From assembly GCA_934434555.1 (NCBI GenBank), contig CAKRZX010000003.1, positions 97,122-161,121 of the forward strand: a stretch of DNA of 64,000 nucleotides. The letters run 5' to 3'. Positions 34,010 through 42,118 of the stretch are shown here, piece after piece. How positions within the stretch are numbered: position 1 is the first letter of the stretch; each line of letters opens with the position of its first letter. The position numbers were made by a program, and so were the translations under genes. The notes below the pieces were generated by a model, which saw only the letters and a program-made list of their open reading frames with translations, had not been told where the DNA came from and did no database searches. Source of the DNA: an uncultured Clostridia bacterium. GTDB lineage: Bacteria > Bacillota > Clostridia > Christensenellales > QALW01.

Positions 34010-34195
34010 TTACCAGCTTGATTTTTTAACGCCGGGAATCTGTCCCTTATACGCAAGTTCCCTGAAACAGATACGGCAGATACCGTACTTGCTCAGAACT
34101 GCATGGGGACGGCCGCAAATACTGCACCTTGTATATGCACGAGTGGAGAATTTTGCGGGTCTTTGCTGTTTGTTAATCATAGACTTTTTAGCCAT
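34010..34195 (-). CDS. rpsZ: Ribosomal protein S14, zinc type
   Basis: This is the 61-residue short S14 with two Cys pairs, CSICGRPH and CRICFREL, which bind zinc. It begins MAKKSMINKQQRPAKF and ends GQIPGVKKSSW. This C+ form is the usual one inside the spc cluster of Firmicutes. Confidence 0.96.
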   Translation of the reverse strand: MAKKSMINKQQRPAKFSTRAYTRCSICGRPHAVLSKYGICRICFRELAYKGQIPGVKKSSW

Positions 34196-34213
34196 TTTAC
34201 TTTTCCCCCTCTA

Positions 34214-34753
34214 TCAGTTTTCGTAAGGCATACCCATAAGACCTAACAGTTCACGGGCTTCCTCGTCGGTATTTGCGGTAGTAACAAATATAATGTCCAT
34301 TCCGCGAACCTTGTCGATTTTATCGTACTCGATTTCGGGGAATATAAGTTGCTCTTTGATGCCCAGCGCATAGTTGCCGCGGCCGTCGAAAGCGTTGGCT
34401 GATACGCCGTGGAAGTCACGTACGCGGGGAAGCGCGATGTTGAGCAGTTTGTCAACGAACTCGTACATTCTCTCGCCTCTGAGCGTAACCTTTGCACCGA
34501 TGTTCATACCCTCGCGGACTTTGAAGTTTGCAACGGACTTTTTAGCCTTTGTTACAACAGGTGCCTGACCTGCGATTGTCGCGATTTCCTGAACGGCAGC
34601 GTCGAACTTCTTAGCGTCGTCCTTAACGTCGCCCAAACCTGCATTGATAACTACTTTTTCAAGTTTAGGAACCTGCATTATGTTTTTGTAACCGAATTTC
34701 TTTTCCATTGCGGGAACGATTTCGTTTACATACTTGTCTTTTAATCTGGCCAT
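34214..34753 (-). CDS. rplE: Ribosomal protein L5
   Basis: The 179-residue 5S rRNA-binding protein. NIMQVPKLEKVVINAG, VREGMNIGAKVTLRGERMYEF and GMDIIFVTTANTDEEA (near the C-terminus) are typical. Confidence 0.96.
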   Translation of the reverse strand: MARLKDKYVNEIVPAMEKKFGYKNIMQVPKLEKVVINAGLGDVKDDAKKFDAAVQEIATIAGQAPVVTKAKKSVANFKVREGMNIGAKVTLRGERMYEFVDKLLNIALPRVRDFHGVSANAFDGRGNYALGIKEQLIFPEIEYDKIDKVRGMDIIFVTTANTDEEARELLGLMGMPYEN

Positions 34754-34776
34754 AGTATCTCTCCTCCTATCCTCGA

Positions 34777-35088
34777 TCAGTCAATGCTCTTGCCGCATTT
34801 TTTGCAAACGCGAACTTTTTTGCCGTCTGCAACGGCGTAGCCTGCGCGGCAGCCTTTTTTGCAGTTGGGGCAGTAAAGCATAACGTTAGATGCGTCGATA
34901 GGTGCTTCCTTTTCGATGCGTCCGCCGTTTTCACCCATTTTCTTAGCCTTTGTGTGGCGGGTGATGATGTTTGCGCCCTCAACAATAACTCTGTTTGCCT
35001 TGGGGAACGCACGGAGAACCTTGTGGGTGTCGTTTGAAGCACTTGTGCCGGAAACAACAACTACGGTATCGCCTGTTTTAATCTTCAT
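34777..35088 (-). CDS. rplX: Ribosomal protein L24
   Basis: The 103-residue assembly initiator has the KOW motif at MKIKTGDTVVVVSG. The C-terminus has a zinc-ribbon-like CPNCKKGCRAG...CKKCGKSID. The ATG at 35088 follows GGAGGACACAG; the longer frame to 35121 lacks a ribosome site. Confidence 0.95.
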   Translation of the reverse strand: MKIKTGDTVVVVSGTSASNDTHKVLRAFPKANRVIVEGANIITRHTKAKKMGENGGRIEKEAPIDASNVMLYCPNCKKGCRAGYAVADGKKVRVCKKCGKSID

Positions 35089-35101
35089 GTCTGTGTCCTC
35101 C

Positions 35102-35470
35102 TTACAGAACTTCCGGAGCAAGAGAGATAATCTTCATGAAGTCTTTTTCACGAAGTTCCCTTGCAATGGGCCCGAAAACACGGGTGCCGCGGGGAAGTTT
35201 TTGGTCGTTGATGATAACTGCTGCGTTATCGTCAAAACGGATGTATGTTCCGTCTGCACGACGGGTAGGTTTAACGGTACGTACTATAACAGCCTTTACT
35301 ACGTCGCCCTTTTTAACAACGCCGCCGGGAGCAGCGCTCTTAACGGAAGCAACGATAGTATCTCCAACGCTGCCGTATCTTCTGAAAGAGCCACCGAGAA
35401 CTCTTATGCACATAATTTCTTTTGCGCCGGTATTATCGGCAACCTTCAATCTCGTCTGAGGTTGTATCAT
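35102..35470 (-). CDS. rplN: Ribosomal protein L14
   Basis: The 122-residue beta-barrel protein. MIQPQTRLKVADNTGAKE, CIRVLGGS and RGTRVFGPIARELRE are invariant L14 features. It sits next to L19 at the subunit interface and is the first gene of the classical spc set. Confidence 0.97.
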   Translation of the reverse strand: MIQPQTRLKVADNTGAKEIMCIRVLGGSFRRYGSVGDTIVASVKSAAPGGVVKKGDVVKAVIVRTVKPTRRADGTYIRFDDNAAVIINDQKLPRGTRVFGPIARELREKDFMKIISLAPEVL

Positions 35471-35505
35471 AATTTACCCCTTTCCGGTAAAACAGTTGTC
35501 AAGGC

Positions 35506-35760
35506 TTATTTGGCCTTTTCAACTATCTCCACCAATCTCCATCTTTTATCTTTGCTTATAGGCCTTGTTTCCATAATGCGCACGGTATCGCCGATTCCGC
35601 ACTCATTCTTTTCGTCATGAGCCTTAAACTTTGTTGTACGGTTAACAGTTTTGCCGTAAAGAGGATGAAGAACCTTTGTCTTTACTGCAACAACGATGGT
35701 TTTGTCCATCTTATCGCTGATAACGATACCTACTCTTTGTTTACGAAAATTTCTTTCCAT
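35506..35760 (-). CDS. rpsQ: Ribosomal protein S17
   Basis: The 84-residue OB-fold protein. RKQRVGIVISDKMDKTIVV, HPLYGKTVNRTTKFKAHD and IGDTVRIMETRPISKDKRWR identify it. Confidence 0.96.
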   Translation of the reverse strand: MERNFRKQRVGIVISDKMDKTIVVAVKTKVLHPLYGKTVNRTTKFKAHDEKNECGIGDTVRIMETRPISKDKRWRLVEIVEKAK

Positions 35761-35777
35761 AGGTCTTTAATCCTCCA

Positions 35778-35978
35778 TTAGCCCTGAGCGTTAAGCTCTA
35801 AATCTCTCAGTATGGTCATAACCCTTGCGATGTCCTTTTTGCAGGCGTCAATCTGCTTGGGGTTATTAAGTTGACCGGTGGCATTCTGAAATCTGAGATT
35901 AAGAAGTTCTCTTTTAAGCTCGGCGAGCTTTTTATTAAGTTCTTCCGCGTTCATTTCGCGCAGTTTACTCGGTTTCAT
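35778..35978 (-). CDS. rpmC: Ribosomal protein L29
   Basis: The 66-residue two-helix protein. KLREMNAEELNKKLAELK and ELLNLRFQNATGQL are typical. Its ATG shares one base with the rplP stop (TGATG), so translation is coupled. L29 flanks the peptide exit. Confidence 0.95.
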   Translation of the reverse strand: MKPSKLREMNAEELNKKLAELKRELLNLRFQNATGQLNNPKQIDACKKDIARVMTILRDLELNAQG

Positions 35979-36415
35979 CAAACTTCACCGTCCTCTTCTT
36001 TATTGAAATCTTCCCTTTTTACGAATTTAACTTTCAGGGGAAGTTTGTGGCTTGCAAGACGCAGAGCCTCGCGGGCAGTAGCCTCATCGATGCCGTTCAT
36101 TTCAAAAAGAACGCGACCGGGCTTAACTACCGCTACCCAGTACTCGGGTGAACCTTTACCTGAACCCATTCGGGTCTCGGCGGGTTTAGCCGTTACGGGC
36201 TTGTCGGGGAAAATTTTAATCCAAACCTGACCGCTACGTTTGATGTATCTCGTCATAGCGATACGGGCGGCTTCAATCTGTGCACTCGTAATCCATGCGG
36301 GTTCAAGCGCTACGAGACCGTAATCACCGTAAGCAAGGAAGTTGCCGCGCTGTGCGGTACCCTTCATTCTGCCACGGAATACTCTTCTTCTCTTTACTCT
36401 TTTGGGCATTAACAT
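35978..36415 (-). CDS. rplP: Ribosomal protein L16
   Basis: The 145-residue protein. MLMPKRVKRRRVFRGRMKG, YGLVALEPAWITSAQIEAAR and the KPVTAKPAETRMGSGKGSPE loop near the peptidyl-transferase centre are present. It is two bases behind rpsC. Confidence 0.96.
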   Translation of the reverse strand: MLMPKRVKRRRVFRGRMKGTAQRGNFLAYGDYGLVALEPAWITSAQIEAARIAMTRYIKRSGQVWIKIFPDKPVTAKPAETRMGSGKGSPEYWVAVVKPGRVLFEMNGIDEATAREALRLASHKLPLKVKFVKREDFNKEEDGEV

Positions 36416-36417
36416 AA

Positions 36418-37071
36418 TTACTTGCCTCCTTCTGCCTTAGCCTTCTTGCCAAGGATTTCACCCTTGTAAACCCACACTTTAACGCCGATGCGTCCGTAGG
36501 TTGTAGCAGCCTCGGCAAAGCCGTAGTCGATATCCGCCCTGAGTGTTTGAAGCGGAATGCTGCCCTCGTGATAGCCTTCGCTGCGGGCGATTTCGGCACC
36601 GCCGAGACGACCGCTTACAAGAAGTTTAACACCCTTTGCGCCTGCGCGGGTAACTCTCTGCATAGCCTGTTTCATGGCACGGCGGAAAGATACACGCTTT
36701 TCAAGCTGCTGCGCGATGGACTCTGCAACAAGCTGAGCGTCCATATCGGGTTTACGGATTTCCATAATGTTTACGCGCACTTTTTTGCCGATATACTTTT
36801 CGATATCCGCTTTAAGAGCGTCGATACCTGCGCCGCCCTTGCCGATTAAAGCACCGGGTTTAGCGGTATAGATGAAAAGTGAAATTTCGTTGCTCTTGCG
36901 CTCGATTTCGATTTTTGAAATGTTGAACGACGCAAGTTTGCCTTTAAGGTAGTTACGAAGTTTGTTATCCTCGCTGATGTTAGCCGCCATATCTTTGCCG
37001 GCGAACCAACGGGAATCCCAATTCTTTATAACGCCTACTCTGAGGCCGTGGGGATTAACTTTCTGTCCCAT
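36418..37071 (-). CDS. rpsC: Ribosomal protein S3
   Basis: The 217-residue protein has MGQKVNPHGLRVGV at the start, a KH domain (about 40-110) with the GKGGAGIDAL loop, and the C-terminal GVKLLVSGRLGGAEIARSE. It lies at the mRNA entry. Confidence 0.97.
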   Translation of the reverse strand: MGQKVNPHGLRVGVIKNWDSRWFAGKDMAANISEDNKLRNYLKGKLASFNISKIEIERKSNEISLFIYTAKPGALIGKGGAGIDALKADIEKYIGKKVRVNIMEIRKPDMDAQLVAESIAQQLEKRVSFRRAMKQAMQRVTRAGAKGVKLLVSGRLGGAEIARSEGYHEGSIPLQTLRADIDYGFAEAATTYGRIGVKVWVYKGEILGKKAKAEGGK

Positions 37072-37073
37072 AA

Positions 37074-37472
37074 TTACTTATCCTCCTTCTTCTCGTCAAG
37101 GATTACAGTGATGTGGCTTGAACGTTTAAGGATAGGTGACGCGCTTCCCTTTGCTCTGGGCATAAAGCGTTTGAGCGTGGGGCCCTGGTTAGCGTACGTT
37201 TCCGCAACGTAAAGGTTATCTCTGTTAAGATAGGGCGGATTGTTCTCCGCGTTTGCTATTGCCGAAGTAAGCACTTTTGCAACTTCGGGCGAAGCCGCCT
37301 TAGGCGTAAATTGAAGGATAGCGAGGGCTTCGTCAACATGTTTGCCGCGGATAAGGTCAAGAACGATTCTTACCTTGCGGGACGAAATCCTGATGTACTT
37401 CGCGGTGGCTTTGGGTCTGGTGTCGCGGTTTTCTCTTCTTGCCGCAGCCTTTTCTCTGATATTCTTTGCCAT
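37074..37472 (-). CDS. rplV: Ribosomal protein L22, N-terminally extended
   Basis: The 132-residue protein has the L22 core from about residue 22 (AKYIRISSRKVRIVLDLIRG) and the tunnel loop (FMPRAKGSASPILKRSSHI). About 20 extra basic residues (MAKNIREKAAARRENRDTR) precede the usual start. The macrolide-relevant tunnel hairpin is present at full length. Confidence 0.95.
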   Translation of the reverse strand: MAKNIREKAAARRENRDTRPKATAKYIRISSRKVRIVLDLIRGKHVDEALAILQFTPKAASPEVAKVLTSAIANAENNPPYLNRDNLYVAETYANQGPTLKRFMPRAKGSASPILKRSSHITVILDEKKEDK

Positions 37473-37486
37473 TTGTCGCCGCCTCC

Positions 37487-37768
37487 TTACTTGTTTCCTG
37501 AGGACTTTTCGGAACCGGAATGGCCCCTGAATGTTCTCGTGGGTGCAAACTCACCCAGTTTGTGTCCTACCATATCTTCGGTGATATAGACAGGAACGTG
37601 TTTTCTGCCGTCATGAACGGCTATTGTATGGCTTACCATCTGGGGGAAAATCGTGCTTGACCTGGACCAGGTTTTAAGAACTTTCTTGTCCCCTGAGGCA
37701 TTCATCTCTTCAATCCTTTTGAGCAGCTTTTCGCTGACGAAAGGTCCTTTTTTTATTGACCTGCTCAT
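37487..37768 (-). CDS. rpsS: Ribosomal protein S19
   Basis: The 93-residue protein. SRSIKKGPFVSEKLLKRIE, WSRSSTIFPQMVSHTIAVHDG and HVPVYITEDMVGHKLGEFAPTR (quoted in parts) identify S19 of the small-subunit head. Confidence 0.97.
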   Translation of the reverse strand: MSRSIKKGPFVSEKLLKRIEEMNASGDKKVLKTWSRSSTIFPQMVSHTIAVHDGRKHVPVYITEDMVGHKLGEFAPTRTFRGHSGSEKSSGNK

Positions 37769-37789
37769 TGAAATTCTCCTTCCGCTTTA

Positions 37790-38620
37790 TTAGCCGTTAC
37801 GGCGCTTTACGATATATTTATCCGACCTGTTTTTCTTTGAACGGGTCTTGTAACCCAGTGCAGGCTTGCCCCAAGGCGTAACCGGTCCGGGACGGCCAAC
37901 GGGCGACTTGCCTTCACCACCGCCGTGGGGGTGGTCACAGGGGTTCATTACAACGCCTCGAACGGTAGGACGAACGCCCATATGGCGTTTTCTGCCCGCT
38001 TTACCGATGTGAACGTTTTCGTGGTCAAGGTTACCTACCTGACCGATGGTTGCTTTGCATTCAAGCATTACATAGCGAACTTCGCCCGAGGGAAGGCGAA
38101 CCTGTCCGAGTTTCTCTTCCTTCGACATAAGCTGAGCCGCATTGCCCGCCGCGCGAACAAGCTGACCGCCCTTGCCGGGTTGAAGTTCGATGTTGTGAAT
38201 AAGCGTACCTACGGGAATGTTCTTAATTTTAAGAGCATTGCCGGGTTTGATGTCAGCGCCTTCGCCCGAAACAACGGTGTCGCCTACGTTAAGACCTACG
38301 GGAGCAAGAATATAACGTTTCTCGCCGTCGGCATAGTTAAGAAGAGCGATATTTGCTGTACGGTTGGGGTCGTACTCGATAGAGGCAACGCGTGCCGCTA
38401 CGTCATCTTTGTTACGCTTGAAATCTATAATTCTGTATTTTCTGGTGTTGCCGCCGCCATGGTGACGTACGGTCAAACGGCCGGCATTGTTCCTTCCGCC
38501 GTTTTTGGACACTTTGTCAAGAAGCGAACGCTCGGGAGTGGTTTTTGTAATCTCTTCAAACGTTGAAACAGACATATGTCTTCTGGCAGGAGAAGTCGGC
38601 TTATACTTTCTGATACCCAT
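37790..38620 (-). CDS. rplB: Ribosomal protein L2
   Basis: The 276-residue protein near the peptidyl-transferase centre. RRHMSVSTFEEITK, GRNNAGRLTVRHHGGGNTR and the C-terminal VRGVVMNPCDHPHGGGEGK with the functional His are intact. Confidence 0.97.
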   Translation of the reverse strand: MGIRKYKPTSPARRHMSVSTFEEITKTTPERSLLDKVSKNGGRNNAGRLTVRHHGGGNTRKYRIIDFKRNKDDVAARVASIEYDPNRTANIALLNYADGEKRYILAPVGLNVGDTVVSGEGADIKPGNALKIKNIPVGTLIHNIELQPGKGGQLVRAAGNAAQLMSKEEKLGQVRLPSGEVRYVMLECKATIGQVGNLDHENVHIGKAGRKRHMGVRPTVRGVVMNPCDHPHGGGEGKSPVGRPGPVTPWGKPALGYKTRSKKNRSDKYIVKRRNG

Positions 38621-38709
38621 TGAAATTTACTCCATTTCTCAGCAGCCCTGTTTTATCACTTGCCGGCACCTGCTGCTGTAAGTGCGCCGGAAGTATATTA
38701 AATTAAAAG

Positions 38710-39000
38710 TTAAGCCATATTCTCAAAGAACTCAATGGCCTTTGAATCCTTTTTAAGGATAACGTACGCTTTTTTGGTGGTTGCGGTTCTGCCCTCAAAC
38801 CTGCCCATACGTTTAAGTTTGCCCTGTGTGGTAACAGTGTTTACCTTTTCAACCTTTACGCCGAAAATTGCTTCGACAGCGGTTTTGATCTGGCTCTTGT
38901 TAGCCTTGGGAGCAACCTCAAACACATAGCGTTTATCGCCCATTATATCGTAACTTTTTTCAGTGAGAACAGGTCTGATAATGATATCTTCGTTAAACAT
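38710..39000 (-). CDS. rplW: Ribosomal protein L23
   Basis: The 96-residue exit-tunnel protein that docks trigger factor and SRP. IIRPVLTEKSYDIM, YVFEVAPKANKSQIKTAVE and VNTVTTQGKLKRMGR are typical. It shares one base with the rplD stop. Confidence 0.96.
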   Translation of the reverse strand: MFNEDIIIRPVLTEKSYDIMGDKRYVFEVAPKANKSQIKTAVEAIFGVKVEKVNTVTTQGKLKRMGRFEGRTATTKKAYVILKKDSKAIEFFENMA

Positions 39001-39620
39001 TATGCATATACCTCCTCAATCTTTTTAAGTGCAGCCTTTGTAAGTATGAGTTTGTCGTGGTTAAGAATGTCCACAACGTTAAGGGTGTTTACAAGACCCG
39101 TTTTAACGCCGGGAATGTTAGCCGCGGCTCTCTCAACGTTTACGGTGGGCTCAACGTTTACGATGTAAGCCTTGCCGTCAACTTTAAGGTTTGCAAGAAC
39201 CTTTATCATGGCTTTTGTCTTTGCCTCTATTTCAAGAGAATCAAGAACTATAATGTCCTTATCCGCAGCCTTGCTGGTAAGAGCGCCTTTAAGAGCAAGC
39301 CTCTTAACTTTCTTGGGAACGGTGATTGAGAAATCTCTTGACTTGGGAGCAAATACGACGCCGCCCTTATAGTATTGAGGCGACCTTGTTGAACCCTGAC
39401 GGGAACGGCCTGTACCCTTCTGACGGAAAGGCTTTCTGCCGCCGCCGGCAACCTCGGTACGGGTGAGGGTGCCTTTTGTACCCTGACGCTTATTTGCGAG
39501 TTGGGCACGAACTACCTGATGAAGAACGTGGGTGTTTACCTCAACCTCAAAGATATCAGCCTTTAAGGTTACGGTGCTTACCTTTTCGCCTTCAATGTTG
39601 TATACATTTACTCTTGGCAT
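39000..39620 (-). CDS. rplD: Ribosomal protein L4
   Basis: The 206-residue protein has the tunnel loop (KGTLTRTEVAGGGRKPFRQKGTGRSRQGSTRSPQY region, about 48-82). In several bacteria L4 binds the S10 operon leader and represses the operon; the structured leader upstream of rpsJ here makes that worth testing. Confidence 0.96.
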   Translation of the reverse strand: MPRVNVYNIEGEKVSTVTLKADIFEVEVNTHVLHQVVRAQLANKRQGTKGTLTRTEVAGGGRKPFRQKGTGRSRQGSTRSPQYYKGGVVFAPKSRDFSITVPKKVKRLALKGALTSKAADKDIIVLDSLEIEAKTKAMIKVLANLKVDGKAYIVNVEPTVNVERAAANIPGVKTGLVNTLNVVDILNHDKLILTKAALKKIEEVYA

Positions 39621-39634
39621 ATCTGTTCGCCTCC

Positions 39635-40270
39635 TTATTTACTCTTTACTGATTGCTTTATTGTAAGCAATGCGCCTGCCGCTCCGGGAACGGCACCTTT
39701 TACAAGAAGCACTCCGCGCTCGGTATCAACGCGTACAATTTCAAGATTCTGTACGGTAACCTGCTCGTTGCCCCAATGTCCGGGCATGTGCTTATTCTTG
39801 AATACGTGGCTGGGTGACGAACTTGCGCCCATTGAACCTACTACCCTGTGGCATCCGGAACCGTGCGCCATGGGGCCGGTGTGCTGGTTCCATCTCTGGA
39901 TAACGCCCGAGAAGCCGTGACCTTTGCTCTTGGCGGTAACATCAACCTTGTCGCCCTCAGCAAAGATGTCGCAGGCGATAACGTCACCGGCTTTATAGTC
40001 GGCAGTATTATCGAATCTGAACTCTTTCATATAGCGGGCGGGAGCAACGTTTGCCTTTACGAACTGACCTTTATCGGGCTTGTTTACGTTTTGCTCTTTA
40101 ATAGCGCCGAATCCAACTTTAACGGCGTCATAGCCGTCTTTTTCCGAAGTCTTTACCTGAACTACGGAGCAGGGACCTGCCTGAACGACTGTTACAGGAA
40201 TAACTTTTCCGTCGGGCGCAAAAATCTGCGTCATTCCGACTTTTTTACCCAAAATACCTTTTGTCATCAT
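39635..40270 (-). CDS. rplC: Ribosomal protein L3
   Basis: The 211-residue protein. KGILGKKVGMTQIF, the central loop RWNQHTGPMAHGSGCHRVVGSMG (in parts) and MPGHWGNEQVTVQNLE are diagnostic. Two ATG codons in a row (40270, 40267) follow GGAGG; the first has the better spacing. Confidence 0.97.
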   Translation of the reverse strand: MMTKGILGKKVGMTQIFAPDGKVIPVTVVQAGPCSVVQVKTSEKDGYDAVKVGFGAIKEQNVNKPDKGQFVKANVAPARYMKEFRFDNTADYKAGDVIACDIFAEGDKVDVTAKSKGHGFSGVIQRWNQHTGPMAHGSGCHRVVGSMGASSSPSHVFKNKHMPGHWGNEQVTVQNLEIVRVDTERGVLLVKGAVPGAAGALLTIKQSVKSK

Positions 40271-40282
40271 CGTTCATCCTCC

Positions 40283-40591
40283 TTACAGTTTAATGTTGAC
40301 ATCAACACCGGCGGAAAGGTCGGCTTTCATAAGCGCGTCCACCGTCTTGGGTCCGGCATTGTAAATGTCAATAAGACGTTTGTGTGTGCGAAGTTCAAAC
40401 TGCTCACGGCTGTCCTTATATTTATGAGGAGCGCGGAGTATTGTTATTACTTCCTTTTCTGTGGGCAGCGGAATGGGGCCGCTTACCTTTGCACCGGTCT
40501 TGATCGCCGTATCAACGATCTTCTCGGCTGCCTGATCGATAAGATTGTGATCATAGGCCTTTAACTTGATTCTGATTTTCTGCGATGCCAT
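40283..40591 (-). CDS. rpsJ: Ribosomal protein S10
   Basis: The 102-residue protein heads the operon. QKIRIKLKAYDHNLIDQAAE, GPIPLPTEKEVITILRAPHKYKDSREQFE (in parts) and RLIDIYN are typical. It also serves as NusE in antitermination. AAGGAGG precedes the ATG. Confidence 0.97.
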   Translation of the reverse strand: MASQKIRIKLKAYDHNLIDQAAEKIVDTAIKTGAKVSGPIPLPTEKEVITILRAPHKYKDSREQFELRTHKRLIDIYNAGPKTVDALMKADLSAGVDVNIKL

Positions 40592-40743
40592 TTATATACC
40601 TCCTTAGTTATAGCTCAAATACACTGTTCCGTGTGTGCCTCTTATAAAATTTTTAAGAAGCGGCGTGTATTCGGCTGTTCGTCCGATTGTCCGGACAATT
40701 GTCCACGGAAATTACCTGCTCTTTGGCAGCAACCTTCCGCTTC

Positions 40744-40800
40744 ATACCGTTATGCGCCTAAAAACGGGCGCAGTTGCTCCACCGCACAGAGCAACGGTAT
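40744..40800 (-). ncRNA. Structured 5' leader of the S10 operon (candidate)
   Basis: Right at the predicted transcript start, the minus strand can form an 8-bp closing stem ATACCGTT / AACGGTAT. It encloses two hairpins (GCTC...GAGC, extendable to GTTGCTC/GAGCAAC, and TGCGCC...GGCGCA), giving a three-way-junction shape. The first hairpin and the closing stem compete for GTT, so two states are possible. It is a candidate site for ribosomal-protein feedback. I do not recognise it as a described leader class. Confidence 0.45.
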
Positions 40801-40801
40801 T

Positions 40802-40830
40802 ATTCTATAACAAGTCGTATTTTTACGCAA
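40802..40830 (-). promoter_or_regulatory. Promoter of the S10-spc-alpha operon
   Basis: On the minus strand TTGCGT (40830-40825) and TAGAAT (40807-40802) are 17 bp apart, about 210 bp before rpsJ, in the only long gap upstream of the cluster. Confidence 0.6.
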
Positions 40831-40967
40831 CCGTTTTGATATCTTTTTTTATGAACTTTTTGTAAATTATCGCGTTTTTCTCGATTTTCGACGCGATACA
40901 GGTTCTTTCGGCGCAGAGAAACGCATATATATTGTCAGTAACAGTGTGCAAAGGGGATATCGGAATT

Positions 40968-41888
40968 ATGGCAACGCTTATAATAACATCGGAAGCCGGC
41001 GGCGGAATCTCGCTTAACGGGTCGTTTCTCTCATTTATGAAAAGCGGCGGCTCGCTTTCCGTTCCGCTTGGCAGTTCACCCTCGTTCATATCGTTCTTCC
41101 CCGCAGATTGCGGATTTCTTCCCGCTTTTTTTATGCTTGAATACAGCGGTTCGCTGCTTAAAGCGCAGCCCTGCTGCGGGAAACTCTTCCGTTGGAGCGA
41201 CGATATTTACGAGCTTCGCATACTTCCCCGCCGTGTTCCCTGTCCGCCGCCGCCGATTATCACCTGTGAAACACGGTGGGGCGACGGTTATGCCGGTCTT
41301 GCCGGAGGATATTTTGTCTGTCAGGACAGCCGGGGTTCACGCTATTGTGCCGACTTTCCCGCCGAGAAATTCTCTCTGCTTTCCGAAAACTTCGTTTTGC
41401 TTGAAAGCAATACCGCGACGGCGATAATAAACAGGGACGCACATCTTGTGCACCCGCCCTTTTGCCGTGCCGAACATTTTTTTGACGGCAAAATTCTTAC
41501 CGTTACGTTTTCGCCCGGCGAAATGGACTTTTTTGCCGTAACGCAGAAATTTTCCGTTGACGGTATGCGTCTTGTTTCATCGTCCTGTAAATGCGAATCC
41601 GCCTGCACCGTTCCGGACCGGCTGCGCTGTTTCTGCCAGGCGGTAAGGCTCGGAATGAAAGACGAGGCGGAAAGTTTTTTGACGGATTCGCTGAAAAAGG
41701 ATATGTCGTTTGAAGATATCCGCGAATTTTTGGGCGTGTTTGACGAAACGGATTTGCCCGAATACGTCTTTAAGGAGCGGGGGAACACCGTTGCATTAAG
41801 ATATATGCTTGATGAGTGGAATTTCCACTATATGTGCTTTGAGTTTGTGTTGAAAGGCAGCCTGATTGACGATATCTGTCAGTTATAA
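40968..41888 (+). CDS. Uncharacterised protein divergent from S10 operon
   Basis: The 306-residue protein has no signal peptide or membrane helix, is beta-rich in the first 210 residues and helical in the last 80 (QAVRLGMKDEAESFLTDSLKKDM). It is rich in Phe, Ser and Cys. Several Cys lie in pairs (PCCGK, CKCESACT) but do not form a clear zinc motif. I know no family. The start ATG 40968 is chosen because the upstream GTG/TTG codons lack a ribosome site; AAGGGGAT lies ahead at a rather long spacing. The -10/-35 elements are unclear. Confidence 0.7.
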   Translation: MATLIITSEAGGGISLNGSFLSFMKSGGSLSVPLGSSPSFISFFPADCGFLPAFFMLEYSGSLLKAQPCCGKLFRWSDDIYELRILPRRVPCPPPPIITCETRWGDGYAGLAGGYFVCQDSRGSRYCADFPAEKFSLLSENFVLLESNTATAIINRDAHLVHPPFCRAEHFFDGKILTVTFSPGEMDFFAVTQKFSVDGMRLVSSSCKCESACTVPDRLRCFCQAVRLGMKDEAESFLTDSLKKDMSFEDIREFLGVFDETDLPEYVFKERGNTVALRYMLDEWNFHYMCFEFVLKGSLIDDICQL

Positions 41889-41893
41889 AGTTG

Positions 41894-41922
41894 TTGACAC
41901 CCCGTGCGTGAGCGTATATAAT
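41894..41922 (+). promoter_or_regulatory. Promoter of the FMN riboswitch-ribU unit
   Basis: Perfect TTGACA (41894-41899) and TATAAT (41917-41922) are 17 bp apart. The transcript would start about a dozen bases before the riboswitch. Confidence 0.8.
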
Positions 41923-41934
41923 ATATGTATAAAA

Positions 41935-42065
41935 GTTCAGGGCGGGGCGCAATTCCCCGACCGGCGGTGATTGAACCTTGTTTTCATAAGCCCGCGAGCC
42001 CGTTTTAAGGGCAGAAGCAGTTAAATTCTGCTGCCGACGGTACAGTCCGGATGAAAGAAGCAAGA
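41935..42065 (+). ncRNA. FMN riboswitch (RFN element)
   Basis: The conserved RFN segments are all present in order: TCAGGGCGGGGCG, ATTCCCCGACCGGCGGT, the GCCCGCGAGC stretch, a variable hairpin (GCAG...CTGC), and CCGACGGTACAGTCCGGATGAAAGAAG at 42033-42060 (in parts). FMN binding folds it so that the following terminator forms, switching off riboflavin uptake. Confidence 0.95.
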
Positions 42066-42072
42066 AAATTTT

Positions 42073-42104
42073 AAGTCCCTGATTTTTATCGGGGACTTTT
42101 GTTT
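42073..42104 (+). terminator. Expression-platform terminator of FMN riboswitch
   Basis: The stem AAGTCCCTGAT / ATCGGGGACTT closes a small loop and is followed by TTG and T5. It lies between the aptamer and the ribU ribosome site (AGGAGG at 42108-42113), so control is by termination. Confidence 0.85.
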
Positions 42105-42118
42105 TTCAGGAGGTTTTT

